This document shows, in pieces, positions 17,849 through 27,468 of a DNA stretch of 64,000 nucleotides. The notes under the pieces are model-generated. The model made no database searches. It was given only the letters and a program-made list of their open reading frames with translations, and was not told where the DNA came from. The position numbers were made by a program, and so were the translations under genes. The first letter of the stretch is position 1, and every line of letters starts with the position of its first letter. This DNA is from DATFVA01 sp963747755 (GTDB taxonomy: Bacteria > Bacteroidota > Ignavibacteria > Ignavibacteriales > Ignavibacteriaceae). The stretch covers positions 62,001 through 126,000 of the forward strand of contig CAVVGK010000018.1 of NCBI GenBank assembly GCA_963747755.1. The letters run 5' to 3'.

Positions 17849-18580
17849 CTATAGTGATGTCTTAAAATTCAGAACCAGGGAAGTCGGTAGTTCAGCCTTA
17901 TTCTGCAGACCCACCGAAACATTCCAGCTCAAATCCGTATCGAGGTTTTTATTATACGCCGAAACAAGACGTACAGCATTTATTGCACTGGCTATACGGT
18001 TTACGATCATTGCCCCAACGACGAACCTTATATCATTAAAAGTCTGTTCACTGGAAGTCCACATGCCCCGGTAGGTTCTTCTCTGCTCCTGAGTAGGCCA
18101 GTTCCAGTAGTTCGTCTCCGCGTTATACATGGCACTGAAGTCGCGGTTAAGCGCCTGCTCCTCATTAAACTGATCAAGACTGGTATAATCTCCTATTGCC
18201 GCATAGAAATCGGCGCCCTTGCCGGTAGAATTAACCCCGCCGTTCGTGACAGCATATGCCTGGTATCTGTCTTTCTGCCAGTTAGCATAGGTATTCATCC
18301 CTATGAAGACCCCCCATAAAGTTCCTTCAGCAATGGTAAAATACTTTCCGCTTGAATAACCGTCGGCATACAACTCTCCCATCCCCGGCAGAAGCAGGGA
18401 ATAGATTATAGCCAGACCTGGATTCTTTTTCGTTCTCTCAGCCGGTATGGTTATATCAGTAGTGTGATGTTTAAGGTTTTCTTTAACTATATTTTTTAAT
18501 TCAAGAGAGGATTTGGGTGCTGATACCTGTGCAAGTGTTATGGATGTAATGAAAAGAAGAGCTAAAAGAGAATATTTCAT
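17849..18580 (-). CDS. Predicted membrane protein, DUF5683-like
   Basis: 243 residues with a cleavable signal peptide (residues 1-17). The segment KNPGLAIIYSLLLPGMGELYADGYSSGKYF around residues 52-80, and hydrophobic stretches near 90 and 185-205, resemble the DUF5683/P13-like family of Bacteroidota, whose function is unknown. The middle part is polar and rich in Tyr, Asn and Trp. The start ATG has no Shine-Dalgarno, which is common in this phylum. The gene lies 24 bases downstream of mtaB and could share its transcript. Its 3' end borders the repeat region. Confidence 0.65.
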   Translation of the reverse strand: MKYSLLALLFITSITLAQVSAPKSSLELKNIVKENLKHHTTDITIPAERTKKNPGLAIIYSLLLPGMGELYADGYSSGKYFTIAEGTLWGVFIGMNTYANWQKDRYQAYAVTNGGVNSTGKGADFYAAIGDYTSLDQFNEEQALNRDFSAMYNAETNYWNWPTQEQRRTYRGMWTSSEQTFNDIRFVVGAMIVNRIASAINAVRLVSAYNKNLDTDLSWNVSVGLQNKAELPTSLVLNFKTSL

Positions 18581-18604
18581 AATTTTTTAGTTTTAATTTT
18601 ATAA

Positions 18605-19930
18605 TTAAGATGCTAATGAGTCAACTGATTTTTTTATCGCTCTTATTTTTCCTGAGCAGAAGTTTCCCCCGGCTTTCTCGATTTTAACAGTTGATAGAGT
18701 ATTAACAAGTTCAGAATTGTAAGGAACCGCAACCTTTATGTAATTAGATGCAAAACCTTTCATTAGGCCGTCGTGATTATCGGCTTCAAAAAGAATCTCT
18801 GCAATTTTACCGGTATTGTTATTATAGAATAGATTTTTCTTTCGTGTGCTCAGGATTCTCAACTCGCTGTTTCTTATTTTCCTTTCAAACACATCAACCT
18901 GGTCAGGCAACCCGATGGCTTTTGTTCCGGGTCTTTCAGAATATGTAAATACATGAAGATACGATATATCAAGGTCCCTTAAAAAGTTATAGGTTGTTAT
19001 AAACTCTTCTTTTGTTTCCCCCGGGAAACCCACAATGACATCGACTCCTATTCCTATATCCGGAATGCTCCGGTTTAATTTATCGATCAGCCTCTTATAA
19101 TCCTCAACCTTATAGCGCCGCTTCATTTGCCTTAAAATTCTTGGATTCCCGCTCTGTAACGGAATGTGGAAATGTCTGCACATTTTCTCACTCGAGGCGG
19201 TCAGCTGAATTATCTCATCGCTAAGCAGGTTTGGTTCAATGGAGCTTATCCTGATCCTGAACTCGCCGGGTATTTCAACCATCCTCAAAATAAGATGATA
19301 AAGATCAGTCTGGTACTGCCCGCCGTAATCGCCTACATTCACACCGGTTAGTATAATCTCTTTATATCCCTGTTCCAGCAAAGATCTGAATTCTTTGATA
19401 ACCGAATCAGGCTCCATGCTTCGACTTAAACCACGGGCTTTTGGTATTGTGCAGAATGAACATTTATAATCGCACCCGTCCTGTATTTTAAAGTAGGCTC
19501 TTGTCCTGCTGTCCGCATCTGTCGAATGTGCAGGACCGAACTCGTTAATTTCATCATTGGGAGATACGAAAATACAGGCGAGGTCTCTTTTTTCAAATCC
19601 CTCCAGAATGTCGAATAGTTTAAATTTCTCCTGTGTTCCCAATACGGCATCAACACCGTCAATGGCCGAAATCTCGTCAGGGCGGAGCTGAGCGTAGCAT
19701 CCTGTTACTACAACAAATGCTTCGGGATTCTGCCGCAGCACACGCCTTACAAGCTGCCGGCATTCCTTCTCGGCGTTCTCAGTAACCGTACAGGTATTGA
19801 AGACATACACATCAGCCTGTTCCTTGAAATCAACTAAATCAAATCCCCTTGCAAGGAACTGGTTCCCGATGGTCGATGTTTCACTGAAATTTAATTTACA
19901 ACCCAGGGTATGTAATGCAACTTTGTTCAA
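18605..19930 (-). CDS. mtaB: tRNA t6A37 methylthiotransferase MtaB
   Basis: 441-residue radical-SAM enzyme that adds a methylthio group to N6-threonylcarbamoyladenosine 37 of tRNAs reading ANN codons. The N-terminal UPF0004 domain has the three auxiliary-cluster cysteines Cys11 (LHTLGCKLN), Cys47 (NTCTVT) and Cys78 (TGCYAQ). The radical-SAM CxxxCxxC is Cys153, Cys157, Cys160 (DGCDYKCSFC), followed by the C-terminal TRAM-like region. The CDYKCSFCTIP and CTVTENAE forms favour MtaB over MiaB or RimO. The start used is TTG at 19930; no nearby in-frame ATG precedes the conserved N-terminus. An rpsA terminator lies directly upstream, so it needs its own promoter or read-through. Confidence 0.93.
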   Translation of the reverse strand: MNKVALHTLGCKLNFSETSTIGNQFLARGFDLVDFKEQADVYVFNTCTVTENAEKECRQLVRRVLRQNPEAFVVVTGCYAQLRPDEISAIDGVDAVLGTQEKFKLFDILEGFEKRDLACIFVSPNDEINEFGPAHSTDADSRTRAYFKIQDGCDYKCSFCTIPKARGLSRSMEPDSVIKEFRSLLEQGYKEIILTGVNVGDYGGQYQTDLYHLILRMVEIPGEFRIRISSIEPNLLSDEIIQLTASSEKMCRHFHIPLQSGNPRILRQMKRRYKVEDYKRLIDKLNRSIPDIGIGVDVIVGFPGETKEEFITTYNFLRDLDISYLHVFTYSERPGTKAIGLPDQVDVFERKIRNSELRILSTRKKNLFYNNNTGKIAEILFEADNHDGLMKGFASNYIKVAVPYNSELVNTLSTVKIEKAGGNFCSGKIRAIKKSVDSLAS

Positions 19931-19958
19931 TCTGACTTTATGCTTATTTAAAATTAAA

Positions 19959-19982
19959 AGAGCGGGATGTAATTCCCGCTCT
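19959..19982 (-). terminator. Intrinsic terminator after rpsA
   Basis: Read on the minus strand, AGAGCGGGA and TCCCGCTCT pair around a short loop and are followed by a T-rich stretch. It sits 20 bases beyond the rpsA stop, before mtaB. Confidence 0.85.
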
Positions 19983-20002
19983 GTAATAATCCGGAAATTC
20001 TT

Positions 20003-21823
20003 TTACGAATTATCCTGCTTATTTGAACGCTGGTCATCGGGAAGCTCGAAGATCGGGAAGTCGGAGGAGTCGATAGCGCCCGTTTCAGCATTCATTACCT
20101 CTTCAACAGTAACTCTGTCGAGTTTGTGTCTATCGAGGTATTCTCTTATCTCCTGCTCTGATTTTTCCTTTAACGCGGCTATTGCGCTGAGAACAATTTT
20201 CTTGTTCTCTTTATCAAATTCAATAACCTTCAAAGGAATTGCATCATCAACAGGGAAGTGGTTTGCAATATTTTTAATTTTATTGGTTGCCAGCTGATTT
20301 GTCGGGACGAAACCGTCAACATTTTCCGGCAGTTCAGCTATTAAGCCTTTTTCAATAATTCTTACAACTTTGCCTTCGGTAATTGTACCGACGTTGTAAA
20401 CTTTCTCGAATGTATTCCAAGGGTTATCCTGAACCTGCTTGTGGCCGAGAGATATTTTTCTCTGGTCAACATCTACTCCGAGAACTATTACATCAAGCTT
20501 TTCGCCTTTCTTAACTACTTCACCGGGGTGACGTATTTTCTTCGTCCAGCTAAGATCAGATATATGTACCAACCCGTCAACTCCAGGCTCCAGTTCAACG
20601 AATACGCCGAAGTTAGTAAGGTTCCGGGCAATACCTGCATGCTGGGATCCGACAGGGTATTTCTGCATAAGCGATTCCCATGGATCCGGCTCAAGCTGCT
20701 TGATGCCAAGAGATATTTTCTTCTCTTCTTTATCAAGACTGAGGATAACAGCTTCAACTATCTGTCCCATAGCTACAACCTGTGAAGGATGTTTAATGTG
20801 CTGTGTCCAGCTCATTTCTGAATTGTGTATCAATCCTTCAATACCTTTTTCGATCTCAATAAAAGCACCGTAATCCGTAAGTGATACAACTCTTCCTGAA
20901 ACCTTATCACCGACTTTATATTTCTCTTCAATGTTTTCCCATGGATGCGGAAGGAGCTTCTTAAGACTTAATGATATCCTCTTCTTCTCCTCATCAAAGT
21001 CGGTTACAACTACCTTTATAGTCTGATCCAGTTTAACAACTTCGTTAGGATGATTGATTCTGCCCCAGCTGAGGTCTGTTATGTGAATTAAACCATCTAC
21101 TCCGCCGAGATCAACGAATACACCAAAGTCGGTAATAGCTTTAACTGTACCTTCAAGTATTTGTCCTCTCTCAAGACTCTCAAGGATAGCATTTCTCTGA
21201 TCCGCTATTTCTTCTTCAACAAGTACTTTATGTGAAACAACGACATTCTCTGTAGGGATATTAACCTTAACTACTTTGAAATCCATCGTTTGGCCTACAA
21301 ATGCATCAAAATCTCTGATAGGACGAATATCTATTTGTGAACCCGGAAGAAACGATTCCATTCCCATAAGGTCTACAACCATACCGCCCTTGATGCGTTT
21401 AATAATCTTACCCTGCAGAATTTCGCCTGTTTCATGAGCATTTACAACTTTCTCCCATATCCTGAGGAAGTCTGCCCTCTGTTTGCTTAATACCAGGTTT
21501 CCCTCCTGGTCTTCAACGCTTTCAAGAACTACTTCAACTTCGTTTCCAATCTTGATCTCTTCGTCTTCGCGGAATTCATTCTTCGGTATCGATCCTTCGG
21601 ATTTGAATCCAACGTCGATAATTACACTATCGCCCTGGATCCTGACAATCTTACCTTTAACGAGTTCACCTTCTTTAACATCTCTGAAAGAGTCCGCGTA
21701 AAGCCTGGCAAGAGTAAGAAACTCTTCCTGAGAATATTCCTCATTCTGAAAGTTTCTTTTTGCTTTTTCGTAATCGTCAGCAGTTACCATACCTCGGGTC
21801 TTCTCTTTTGTCTCTTCGGACAT
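20003..21823 (-). CDS. rpsA: 30S ribosomal protein S1
   Basis: 606 residues with six S1/OB repeats. The first two are the divergent ribosome-binding pair (KGKIVRIQGDSVIIDVGFKSEG; GKIIKRIKGGMVVDLMGMESFLPGS). Repeats three to six have the canonical RNA-binding pattern G-x-V-x-x-x-x-x-F-G-V/A-F-V-x-L, then GLIH-S-x-x-S-W. The C-terminus is acidic with no seventh repeat. S1 recruits structured mRNAs to the 30S subunit. An AGGAGG ribosome-binding site lies 5 bases before the ATG. It follows cytidylate kinase by 93 bases, the classical cmk-rpsA order, and a terminator closes the unit. Confidence 0.97.
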   Translation of the reverse strand: MSEETKEKTRGMVTADDYEKAKRNFQNEEYSQEEFLTLARLYADSFRDVKEGELVKGKIVRIQGDSVIIDVGFKSEGSIPKNEFREDEEIKIGNEVEVVLESVEDQEGNLVLSKQRADFLRIWEKVVNAHETGEILQGKIIKRIKGGMVVDLMGMESFLPGSQIDIRPIRDFDAFVGQTMDFKVVKVNIPTENVVVSHKVLVEEEIADQRNAILESLERGQILEGTVKAITDFGVFVDLGGVDGLIHITDLSWGRINHPNEVVKLDQTIKVVVTDFDEEKKRISLSLKKLLPHPWENIEEKYKVGDKVSGRVVSLTDYGAFIEIEKGIEGLIHNSEMSWTQHIKHPSQVVAMGQIVEAVILSLDKEEKKISLGIKQLEPDPWESLMQKYPVGSQHAGIARNLTNFGVFVELEPGVDGLVHISDLSWTKKIRHPGEVVKKGEKLDVIVLGVDVDQRKISLGHKQVQDNPWNTFEKVYNVGTITEGKVVRIIEKGLIAELPENVDGFVPTNQLATNKIKNIANHFPVDDAIPLKVIEFDKENKKIVLSAIAALKEKSEQEIREYLDRHKLDRVTVEEVMNAETGAIDSSDFPIFELPDDQRSNKQDNS

Positions 21824-21916
21824 TAATCCTCCTGAAATAAATAAATTCTCTGCAGCTTAATGTTTCAAGTCATCTTAAAAAACATTGCCGCAAATATTTA
21901 ATTGAACATTATTTGA

Positions 21917-22603
21917 TTATGATGACTTAATAAACTTTTCTTTTTTCCTGACTTCTTCAAGAATTAAATGAACCTGTTCTTCAATCGTTACAGCCGAAGT
22001 GTCTATTTCTACAGCATCTGCGGCTTTGAGGAGGGGACTAACCTCCCGTGTGGAATCAATCCTGTCACGTTGTTCCAGGTTCTCCTTAATATTTTCAATA
22101 GGGATATCTATCCCATTGCTTTTATATTCTTTTGATCTTCTGTCGACCCGCTTATCTATTGTTGCAGTTAAAAATATTTTAACATCTGCATGCGGGAAAA
22201 CCACTGATCCTATATCTCTGCCTTCCATTACGATTCCTGTACTCCCGTCTGCATATTCTCTCTGCTTCTTCACCAGCGCCTTCCTTACACCCTCAATTCT
22301 GCTCACATCACTTACCCTGGTATTTACTTCGTAAGATCTCAGCTCGTCAGTGATATCTGTACCGTCAGCTATTACCTGAGTATATCCTTTATCAAAATTC
22401 AGTTTTATATCGGCAGTTTGAGCAAGACCGGTGATGTCTTTTTCAGATTCTAATTTTTTTTTTAGAGATAAAAAAGTAACTGCTCTGTACATAGCTCCTG
22501 TATCTATGTAAAGATAGCCAAGTTTTTGCGCAACAAGCTTGGCGGAAGTACTTTTTCCGCTTCCGGCAGGACCATCAATAGCGACAATTAAATTTTTGGA
22601 CAT
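21917..22603 (-). CDS. cmk: Cytidylate kinase
   Basis: 228-residue (d)CMP kinase that transfers phosphate from ATP to CMP or dCMP. The P-loop GPAGSGKST is at residues 11-19, followed by YIDTGAMYRAVT. The lid and substrate motifs EGRDIGSVVFPHADVKIFLTA and the NMP-binding RVSDVSRIEGVRKALV match the family. Length is normal. It precedes rpsA on the same strand, as in many bacteria, and is probably co-transcribed. No fused domain. Confidence 0.96.
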   Translation of the reverse strand: MSKNLIVAIDGPAGSGKSTSAKLVAQKLGYLYIDTGAMYRAVTFLSLKKKLESEKDITGLAQTADIKLNFDKGYTQVIADGTDITDELRSYEVNTRVSDVSRIEGVRKALVKKQREYADGSTGIVMEGRDIGSVVFPHADVKIFLTATIDKRVDRRSKEYKSNGIDIPIENIKENLEQRDRIDSTREVSPLLKAADAVEIDTSAVTIEEQVHLILEEVRKKEKFIKSS

Positions 22604-22694
22604 TTACTAAAATACATATATTCATAATATTTATCAAAAAAGAAGAAAAGCGAAATAACGGGGTAGTGACGAATTTGGTCTGTTTTTCAAGCCT

Positions 22695-24329
22695 TTACTC
22701 GATCATTTCTCCTCCAAGTTCCGAAATTATCGCTTTTACATAAGGATCATTGCTCTGCTCAATTTCTTTAGTGATTTTTAAATGCTTATCTGCTTTCTGA
22801 GGCTGATCGGTAAGTTTCACAGTAAAATTCAGTTTTTTTCCGAAGAACTCCAGTGTTTTTTTCGAAATATAGTCCTTATCATTTTCTACTATGTTTTGAG
22901 CATGAGAATCTGACGAGATAATTTCAAGCCGATTGGCATTGAGATCCGAAACTTCCACATTGTTCAGGAAAGGACCAAAGATCAGGGCTTTTTCCTTCAT
23001 TACTGCATCAACAAAGCCCTCCCAGCTTTTCCTAACCCCGTCAAGGTCTAATGCAGCCGGGGGATCAGCCTGCTTTGATTTTTTTGGTGTAACTGACTGC
23101 TTTACGGTATTCTGGACAGTTGTGCGCCGTGGGGCTTCTGTTTTCCCGGGAAAATTAACTCTGAAAGAGGGGGAGTCAGTATTCTTTACTTCAGGACTTT
23201 TTTTTTCACCGATTCCGTTTATTATACCGGAGATGGTCGCAGATTTTTCCAGCCCTATAAGGTGACTCAAAGATATTTCAACTTTCAGCTTTTGATTCTG
23301 GGAAAACCTGAGCTCCTGCCTGGTTTTATTCAGAAAATTCAGAAGCCTGAGCATATCTCCTTCTGTGAAACTGTCAAGGTAGTTTATATATTTTTTCCTG
23401 AAAACTTCGGCTGTCTCAATTAGTTCGGTTCTTCCGGTAAGGATTACAGTCAGAATATTCCTGAAATGTTCTGTAAGTCCGTCAATAAAATCTACGAAAT
23501 CCCATCCGTTTTCATAGAGAATCTTTGTTACTTCAAAAACAGTCTTAAAGTTTTTCTGAAGTACTGCGTCCGATATCATAAAAAATAGTTCATCGTCAAC
23601 CAGGTTCAGCATATGCGATACTGTTGAGGCGTCGATCTTATTCCCGCAGAATGAAATCACCTGGTCGAAATAGCTCTCTGCATCCCTCAGAGCACCGTCG
23701 GCTTTACGGGCAATTATTGTTAGGGTCTTATCATCTATCTCAATATTTTCTTCCTTAGCTATTTTGCCTAACAGCTCCTTAATTGTGTTCATCTGGATCC
23801 GCCTGAAGTCGAACCTCTGGCACCTCGAAATAATGGTCAGGGGAACTTTGTGAACATCCGTTGTCGCAAAGATGAAAATTGTATGTCCGGGAGGTTCTTC
23901 CAGTGTTTTCAAAAACGCATTGAAGGACTCGCGGGTTAGCATGTGAACTTCATCTATGATATAAACCTTGTACTTCCCTCTGGTAGGAGCGTACTTTACA
24001 GATTCCCTTAAGGTCCTGATCTCATCAATTCCGCGGTTGGAAGCACCATCGATCTCAATAATGTCGAGCGACTGTGAATTGAGAATCGACTTGCACATTT
24101 CACATTCGTTGCAGGGTTCTGCATCTTTTGGATTAAGGCAGTTGAGTGTTTTTGCAAGTATCCTGGCTGTGGTGGTCTTGCCAACACCGCGGGGACCCGT
24201 AAACAGGTAGGCGTGAGCAATACGGCCCGACTTAATCGCATTCTTCAGCGTTGCTGTTATGTGTTCCTGGCCTACAACTTCACTGAATTGTTGGGGGCGC
24301 CATTTTCTCGCAGTAACTATATATGCCAT
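22695..24329 (-). CDS. dnaX: DNA polymerase III tau (and possible gamma) subunit
   Basis: 544-residue clamp-loader ATPase. Walker A GPRGVGKT at residues 44-51, zinc cysteines 63, 72, 75 and 78, and the Walker B motif IIDEVHML. The sensor region ISRCQRFDFRRI and clamp-loader domain III run to about residue 365. A Pro/Lys-rich linker (370-425) and a C-terminal tau region follow. At E375-K377 the codons form a run of nine A. In the -1 frame the next codons are AAG TCC TGA, which would end a 379-residue gamma form. Thermus dnaX uses a similar A9 slippage and Escherichia coli a -1 ribosomal shift. Here that is inference. The start has no strong ribosome-binding site. Confidence 0.96.
   Translation of the reverse strand: MAYIVTARKWRPQQFSEVVGQEHITATLKNAIKSGRIAHAYLFTGPRGVGKTTTARILAKTLNCLNPKDAEPCNECEMCKSILNSQSLDIIEIDGASNRGIDEIRTLRESVKYAPTRGKYKVYIIDEVHMLTRESFNAFLKTLEEPPGHTIFIFATTDVHKVPLTIISRCQRFDFRRIQMNTIKELLGKIAKEENIEIDDKTLTIIARKADGALRDAESYFDQVISFCGNKIDASTVSHMLNLVDDELFFMISDAVLQKNFKTVFEVTKILYENGWDFVDFIDGLTEHFRNILTVILTGRTELIETAEVFRKKYINYLDSFTEGDMLRLLNFLNKTRQELRFSQNQKLKVEISLSHLIGLEKSATISGIINGIGEKKSPEVKNTDSPSFRVNFPGKTEAPRRTTVQNTVKQSVTPKKSKQADPPAALDLDGVRKSWEGFVDAVMKEKALIFGPFLNNVEVSDLNANRLEIISSDSHAQNIVENDKDYISKKTLEFFGKKLNFTVKLTDQPQKADKHLKITKEIEQSNDPYVKAIISELGGEMIE
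23198..23206 (-). promoter_or_regulatory. A9 slippery run in dnaX
   Basis: Nine A on the coding (minus) strand, read GAA AAA AAA AGT in the tau frame. Adding one A, or a -1 shift, gives lysine, serine and then TGA. The position just after domain III is where gamma ends in bacteria known to use dnaX recoding. Confidence 0.6.
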
Positions 24330-24359
24330 CAGGGATGATAAAAATTATTTAAGATTATT

Positions 24360-24848
24360 CTAAATTATTTCAGAAGAAAGAAACCTGCAATATTCCTCTA
24401 AGTATTTCTGATCCAGTTCATTAAAAGATCCGGTACTCCCGCTGTCAATATCGAGTACGCCGTATAATTCATTTCCTTTTATGAGGGGAATGACTATCTC
24501 AGACCTTGATTCCGGATCGCAGGCAATATGTCCGGGGAATTGATCAACATCTTCAACTATTAACGTCTCTTTTCTCTCCGCAGCCGTTCCGCATACACCT
24601 TTACCAATTTCAATTACCGTGCACGCAACTTTTCCCTGGAAAGGACCCAGGTATAATTTTTTACCGTCGTAAAGGTAAAAACCAACCCAGCTTATTTTCT
24701 CGAATGTCTGCTTCAACGCTGCAGTAAAATTTGAGAGATTTGATAATATATTCTCATCTTTATTAAGCAGCGATCTCAGCTGTTTGCCAAGGAGACTATA
24801 TTTTTCATCTGCGGAAAGCTCGTTATTTACAACCAGTGTCTCTGACAT
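24360..24848 (-). CDS. msrC: Free methionine-(R)-sulfoxide reductase (GAF domain)
   Basis: 162-residue single GAF-domain enzyme that reduces free L-methionine-(R)-sulfoxide, with thioredoxin as likely reductant. The three catalytic cysteines are present as Cys76, Cys86 and Cys110, with the same spacing (10 and 24) as in the E. coli enzyme. They lie in ACTVIEIGKGVCGTAA and GHIACD. The acidic residues of the ligand pocket (VEDVDQFPGH, YGVLDIDS) are also there. The ATG immediately follows the lon stop with no gap, so the two genes are probably translationally coupled. A protein quality-control protease and an oxidised-methionine repair enzyme in one unit fit a stress response. Confidence 0.92.
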   Translation of the reverse strand: MSETLVVNNELSADEKYSLLGKQLRSLLNKDENILSNLSNFTAALKQTFEKISWVGFYLYDGKKLYLGPFQGKVACTVIEIGKGVCGTAAERKETLIVEDVDQFPGHIACDPESRSEIVIPLIKGNELYGVLDIDSGSTGSFNELDQKYLEEYCRFLSSEII

Positions 24849-27308
24849 TTATTTCTTTTTTTTAGGTGAAGAGCGTGCAGTTTTTTTCTTCGGAGCTCTT
24901 TTTACAGGCTTCGTTTTATCCGGAAACACATAAGGTATCGCATCTTCTATATGATCAATGGGTATTATTTCCAATCCTTCTTTAACTTCATTGGGAATCT
25001 CCTTGAGATCGATCTCATTATCTTTCGGGATTAGTACCTTCACAATTTTATTTCTCTTTGCTGCCAATAGCTTTTCATTCAAACCTCCGATTGGAAGTAT
25101 GTTTCCGCGAAGCGTAATTTCACCTGTCATTGCAACATCATTAGTGGCAGGCCGGCCGCTTACCGCAGACAAAAGTGCCATCGACATCGTAATACCTGCA
25201 GAAGGTCCATCTTTAGGAATAGCACCTTCAGGCAGGTGGATATGAACTTCCTTACCCTTAAAGAAATCGGGATTAAGATGAAGCTTCTTTGCATTGGACC
25301 GGATATAACTCAAAGCGGCCTGCGCCGATTCCTTCATAACGTTTCCAAGCTGACCGGTAAGTGTGAGTCTCTCTGCGCCGTTCATTATGGTTACATCTAC
25401 GCTGAGCAGTTCGCCCCCCACGCTTGTCCAGGCAAGTCCCGTAACACTGCCTACTCTCTTCTCCGATATGTGTTTCTGGTGACGATAGCGTGGAACTTTC
25501 AGGTAATCTTCTATCTTATCCCTGTCCACAATGAACTTGGTTTTCTTTTTTGTTTTAGCTTTACCATTTGATAATTCACTTAGTACGATATCACGGGCAA
25601 GCTTGCGGCAGACCGAAGCGATTTCCCTCTCAAGGTTCCTCACGCCGGCTTCACGCGTATATTCGGAGATAATTTTATGTACTGCCTCATCTCTGAAATC
25701 AACGTGCTTGTTTCCGAGTCCATGTGCTTCAAGCTGTTTCGGAAGTATATGCCTTTTTGCAATCTCAATTTTATCATTCTCCAGGTATCCCGGCAGTTCT
25801 ATTATTTCCATCCTGTCCTGCAGGGGGAGGGGAATGTTGTACCTGACATTAGCTGTGGTAATGAACATAACCTGGGAAAGGTCATAATCCACCTCAAGAT
25901 AATGATCGTTAAAAGTATGATTCTGCTCCGGATCGAGAACCTCCAGCATTGCAGAGGATGGATCGCCGCGGAAATCCATACTCATCTTGTCAATTTCATC
26001 AAGAAGCATAACAGGGTTTATCGTTCCTGCTTTCTTCATCGACTGAACTATTTTTCCGGGCATAGAGCCGATGTAAGTTCTTCTGTGACCTCTTATCTCG
26101 GCTTCATCTCTTACTCCGCCTAGACTTATCCTTACGAATTTCCTTCCGAGGGCTCTTGCAATGGATTTTCCCAGAGAAGTTTTTCCAACTCCGGGAGGTC
26201 CAACAAAACATAGTATCTGTCCTCTCATCTGTTTTACCAGATTAAGTACAGCGATGTGTTCGATAATTCTTTCCTTGGGTTTTTCCAGGGCAAAGTGGTC
26301 TTCATCCAGAATTTTCCGGACATGCTTGATGTCAAGGTTATCCTTTGTTCTCTTTGACCACGGAACTTCAGTCATCCACTCAAGGTAGTTTCTTATTACA
26401 GTCGACTCAGGCGACATAGATGGGGTCTTCTTAAGTTTATTTAGTTCCTCAAGAGCTTTTGCTTCGGCCTCGGCAGTCATCTTTGCTTTTTTAATCTGAT
26501 CCCTAAGCTTTGCAACTTCAGGGGAAGTATCCTCATCGTCGCCCAGTTCATCCTGAAGTATCTTAATCTGCTCCTGGATGATAAATTTTCTCTGAGTCTT
26601 TGCTATATTCTCCTGCACCTTGCTGTCGATTTCCTTCTCAATCTTCAGTATATCTATCTCAGAGTTAAGTATTTTTATTACTTCATAAAACTGTTCCTTC
26701 AGGGTAAACTTCTGCAGGACTACCTGTTTTACATCCATTCCCTGGTTTATATTTGCAGCCACATAAAACAGCTTCCGATCGGGTTCTTCTATATTTTCAA
26801 AGGCTGTAACTGTCTCGTTCGGGATGTTGCGGCTTATCTTAACATATTCCTTAAATAACTGCGACATTTGCCTTACCAGGGCGTTCATTTCATGATCATT
26901 TTCTACAATCGGTACAATAACATCAATCTTTGCTTCAAAAAAACTGGCGTTCTTTGTGAAATCCAAAATTCTACCCTGCAGAAGGCCGTCAACAAGTATT
27001 TTCATAAGTCCGTTTGGCAGCTTCAATATCTGCACAATTTTGGCTATTGTCCCTTCTCTGTATATATCTTCTTTCTTGGGATCTTCTACATTTGATTTTT
27101 TCTGTGTGGCAAGGAAGATGTACTTAGTGTTCTCAAGCGCAAAGTTTGCCGCCCGGATTGATTGCTCTCTGCCTACAAGCACAGGGAAAATCATATAGGG
27201 AAAAATGACTATATCTCTTAAAGGCAGAACCGGCAGAATCTCCGGCATATTGTCTACAATCGAATTATCTCCTGATTCAGAAATTTCAATCTGATCCATT
27301 TTCTTCAA
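24849..27308 (-). CDS. lon: ATP-dependent protease Lon
   Basis: 819-residue LonA-type cytosolic protease that removes misfolded and regulatory proteins. Domains in order: N-terminal LON substrate domain (about 20-220), helical region, AAA+ ATPase with Walker A GPPGVGKTS and the signature GGVRDEAEIRGHRRTYIG, then the protease domain. The catalytic dyad is Ser703 (PKDGPSAGI) and Lys746 (NEKLLAAKRNK), 43 residues apart as in E. coli Lon. An unusual C-terminal tail of about 25 residues is rich in Lys, Pro and Arg. The start is TTG at 27308, chosen because GGAG lies 6 bases upstream; the ATG three codons later is too far from it. msrC follows directly. Confidence 0.97.
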   Translation of the reverse strand: MKKMDQIEISESGDNSIVDNMPEILPVLPLRDIVIFPYMIFPVLVGREQSIRAANFALENTKYIFLATQKKSNVEDPKKEDIYREGTIAKIVQILKLPNGLMKILVDGLLQGRILDFTKNASFFEAKIDVIVPIVENDHEMNALVRQMSQLFKEYVKISRNIPNETVTAFENIEEPDRKLFYVAANINQGMDVKQVVLQKFTLKEQFYEVIKILNSEIDILKIEKEIDSKVQENIAKTQRKFIIQEQIKILQDELGDDEDTSPEVAKLRDQIKKAKMTAEAEAKALEELNKLKKTPSMSPESTVIRNYLEWMTEVPWSKRTKDNLDIKHVRKILDEDHFALEKPKERIIEHIAVLNLVKQMRGQILCFVGPPGVGKTSLGKSIARALGRKFVRISLGGVRDEAEIRGHRRTYIGSMPGKIVQSMKKAGTINPVMLLDEIDKMSMDFRGDPSSAMLEVLDPEQNHTFNDHYLEVDYDLSQVMFITTANVRYNIPLPLQDRMEIIELPGYLENDKIEIAKRHILPKQLEAHGLGNKHVDFRDEAVHKIISEYTREAGVRNLEREIASVCRKLARDIVLSELSNGKAKTKKKTKFIVDRDKIEDYLKVPRYRHQKHISEKRVGSVTGLAWTSVGGELLSVDVTIMNGAERLTLTGQLGNVMKESAQAALSYIRSNAKKLHLNPDFFKGKEVHIHLPEGAIPKDGPSAGITMSMALLSAVSGRPATNDVAMTGEITLRGNILPIGGLNEKLLAAKRNKIVKVLIPKDNEIDLKEIPNEVKEGLEIIPIDHIEDAIPYVFPDKTKPVKRAPKKKTARSSPKKKK

Positions 27309-27468
27309 GGTTATCTCCTAATTTTCTCAATTACATTCAAGGAGATAAATATACCAAAATGGATTAGGGCTATCAAGGAACTAAAAATAACATACAAACA
27401 GTCTGCGGTAACTGTGACACGGTAAATACCTTCTCATTTTTATATATTTACTGACAAAAAAGGATAAA

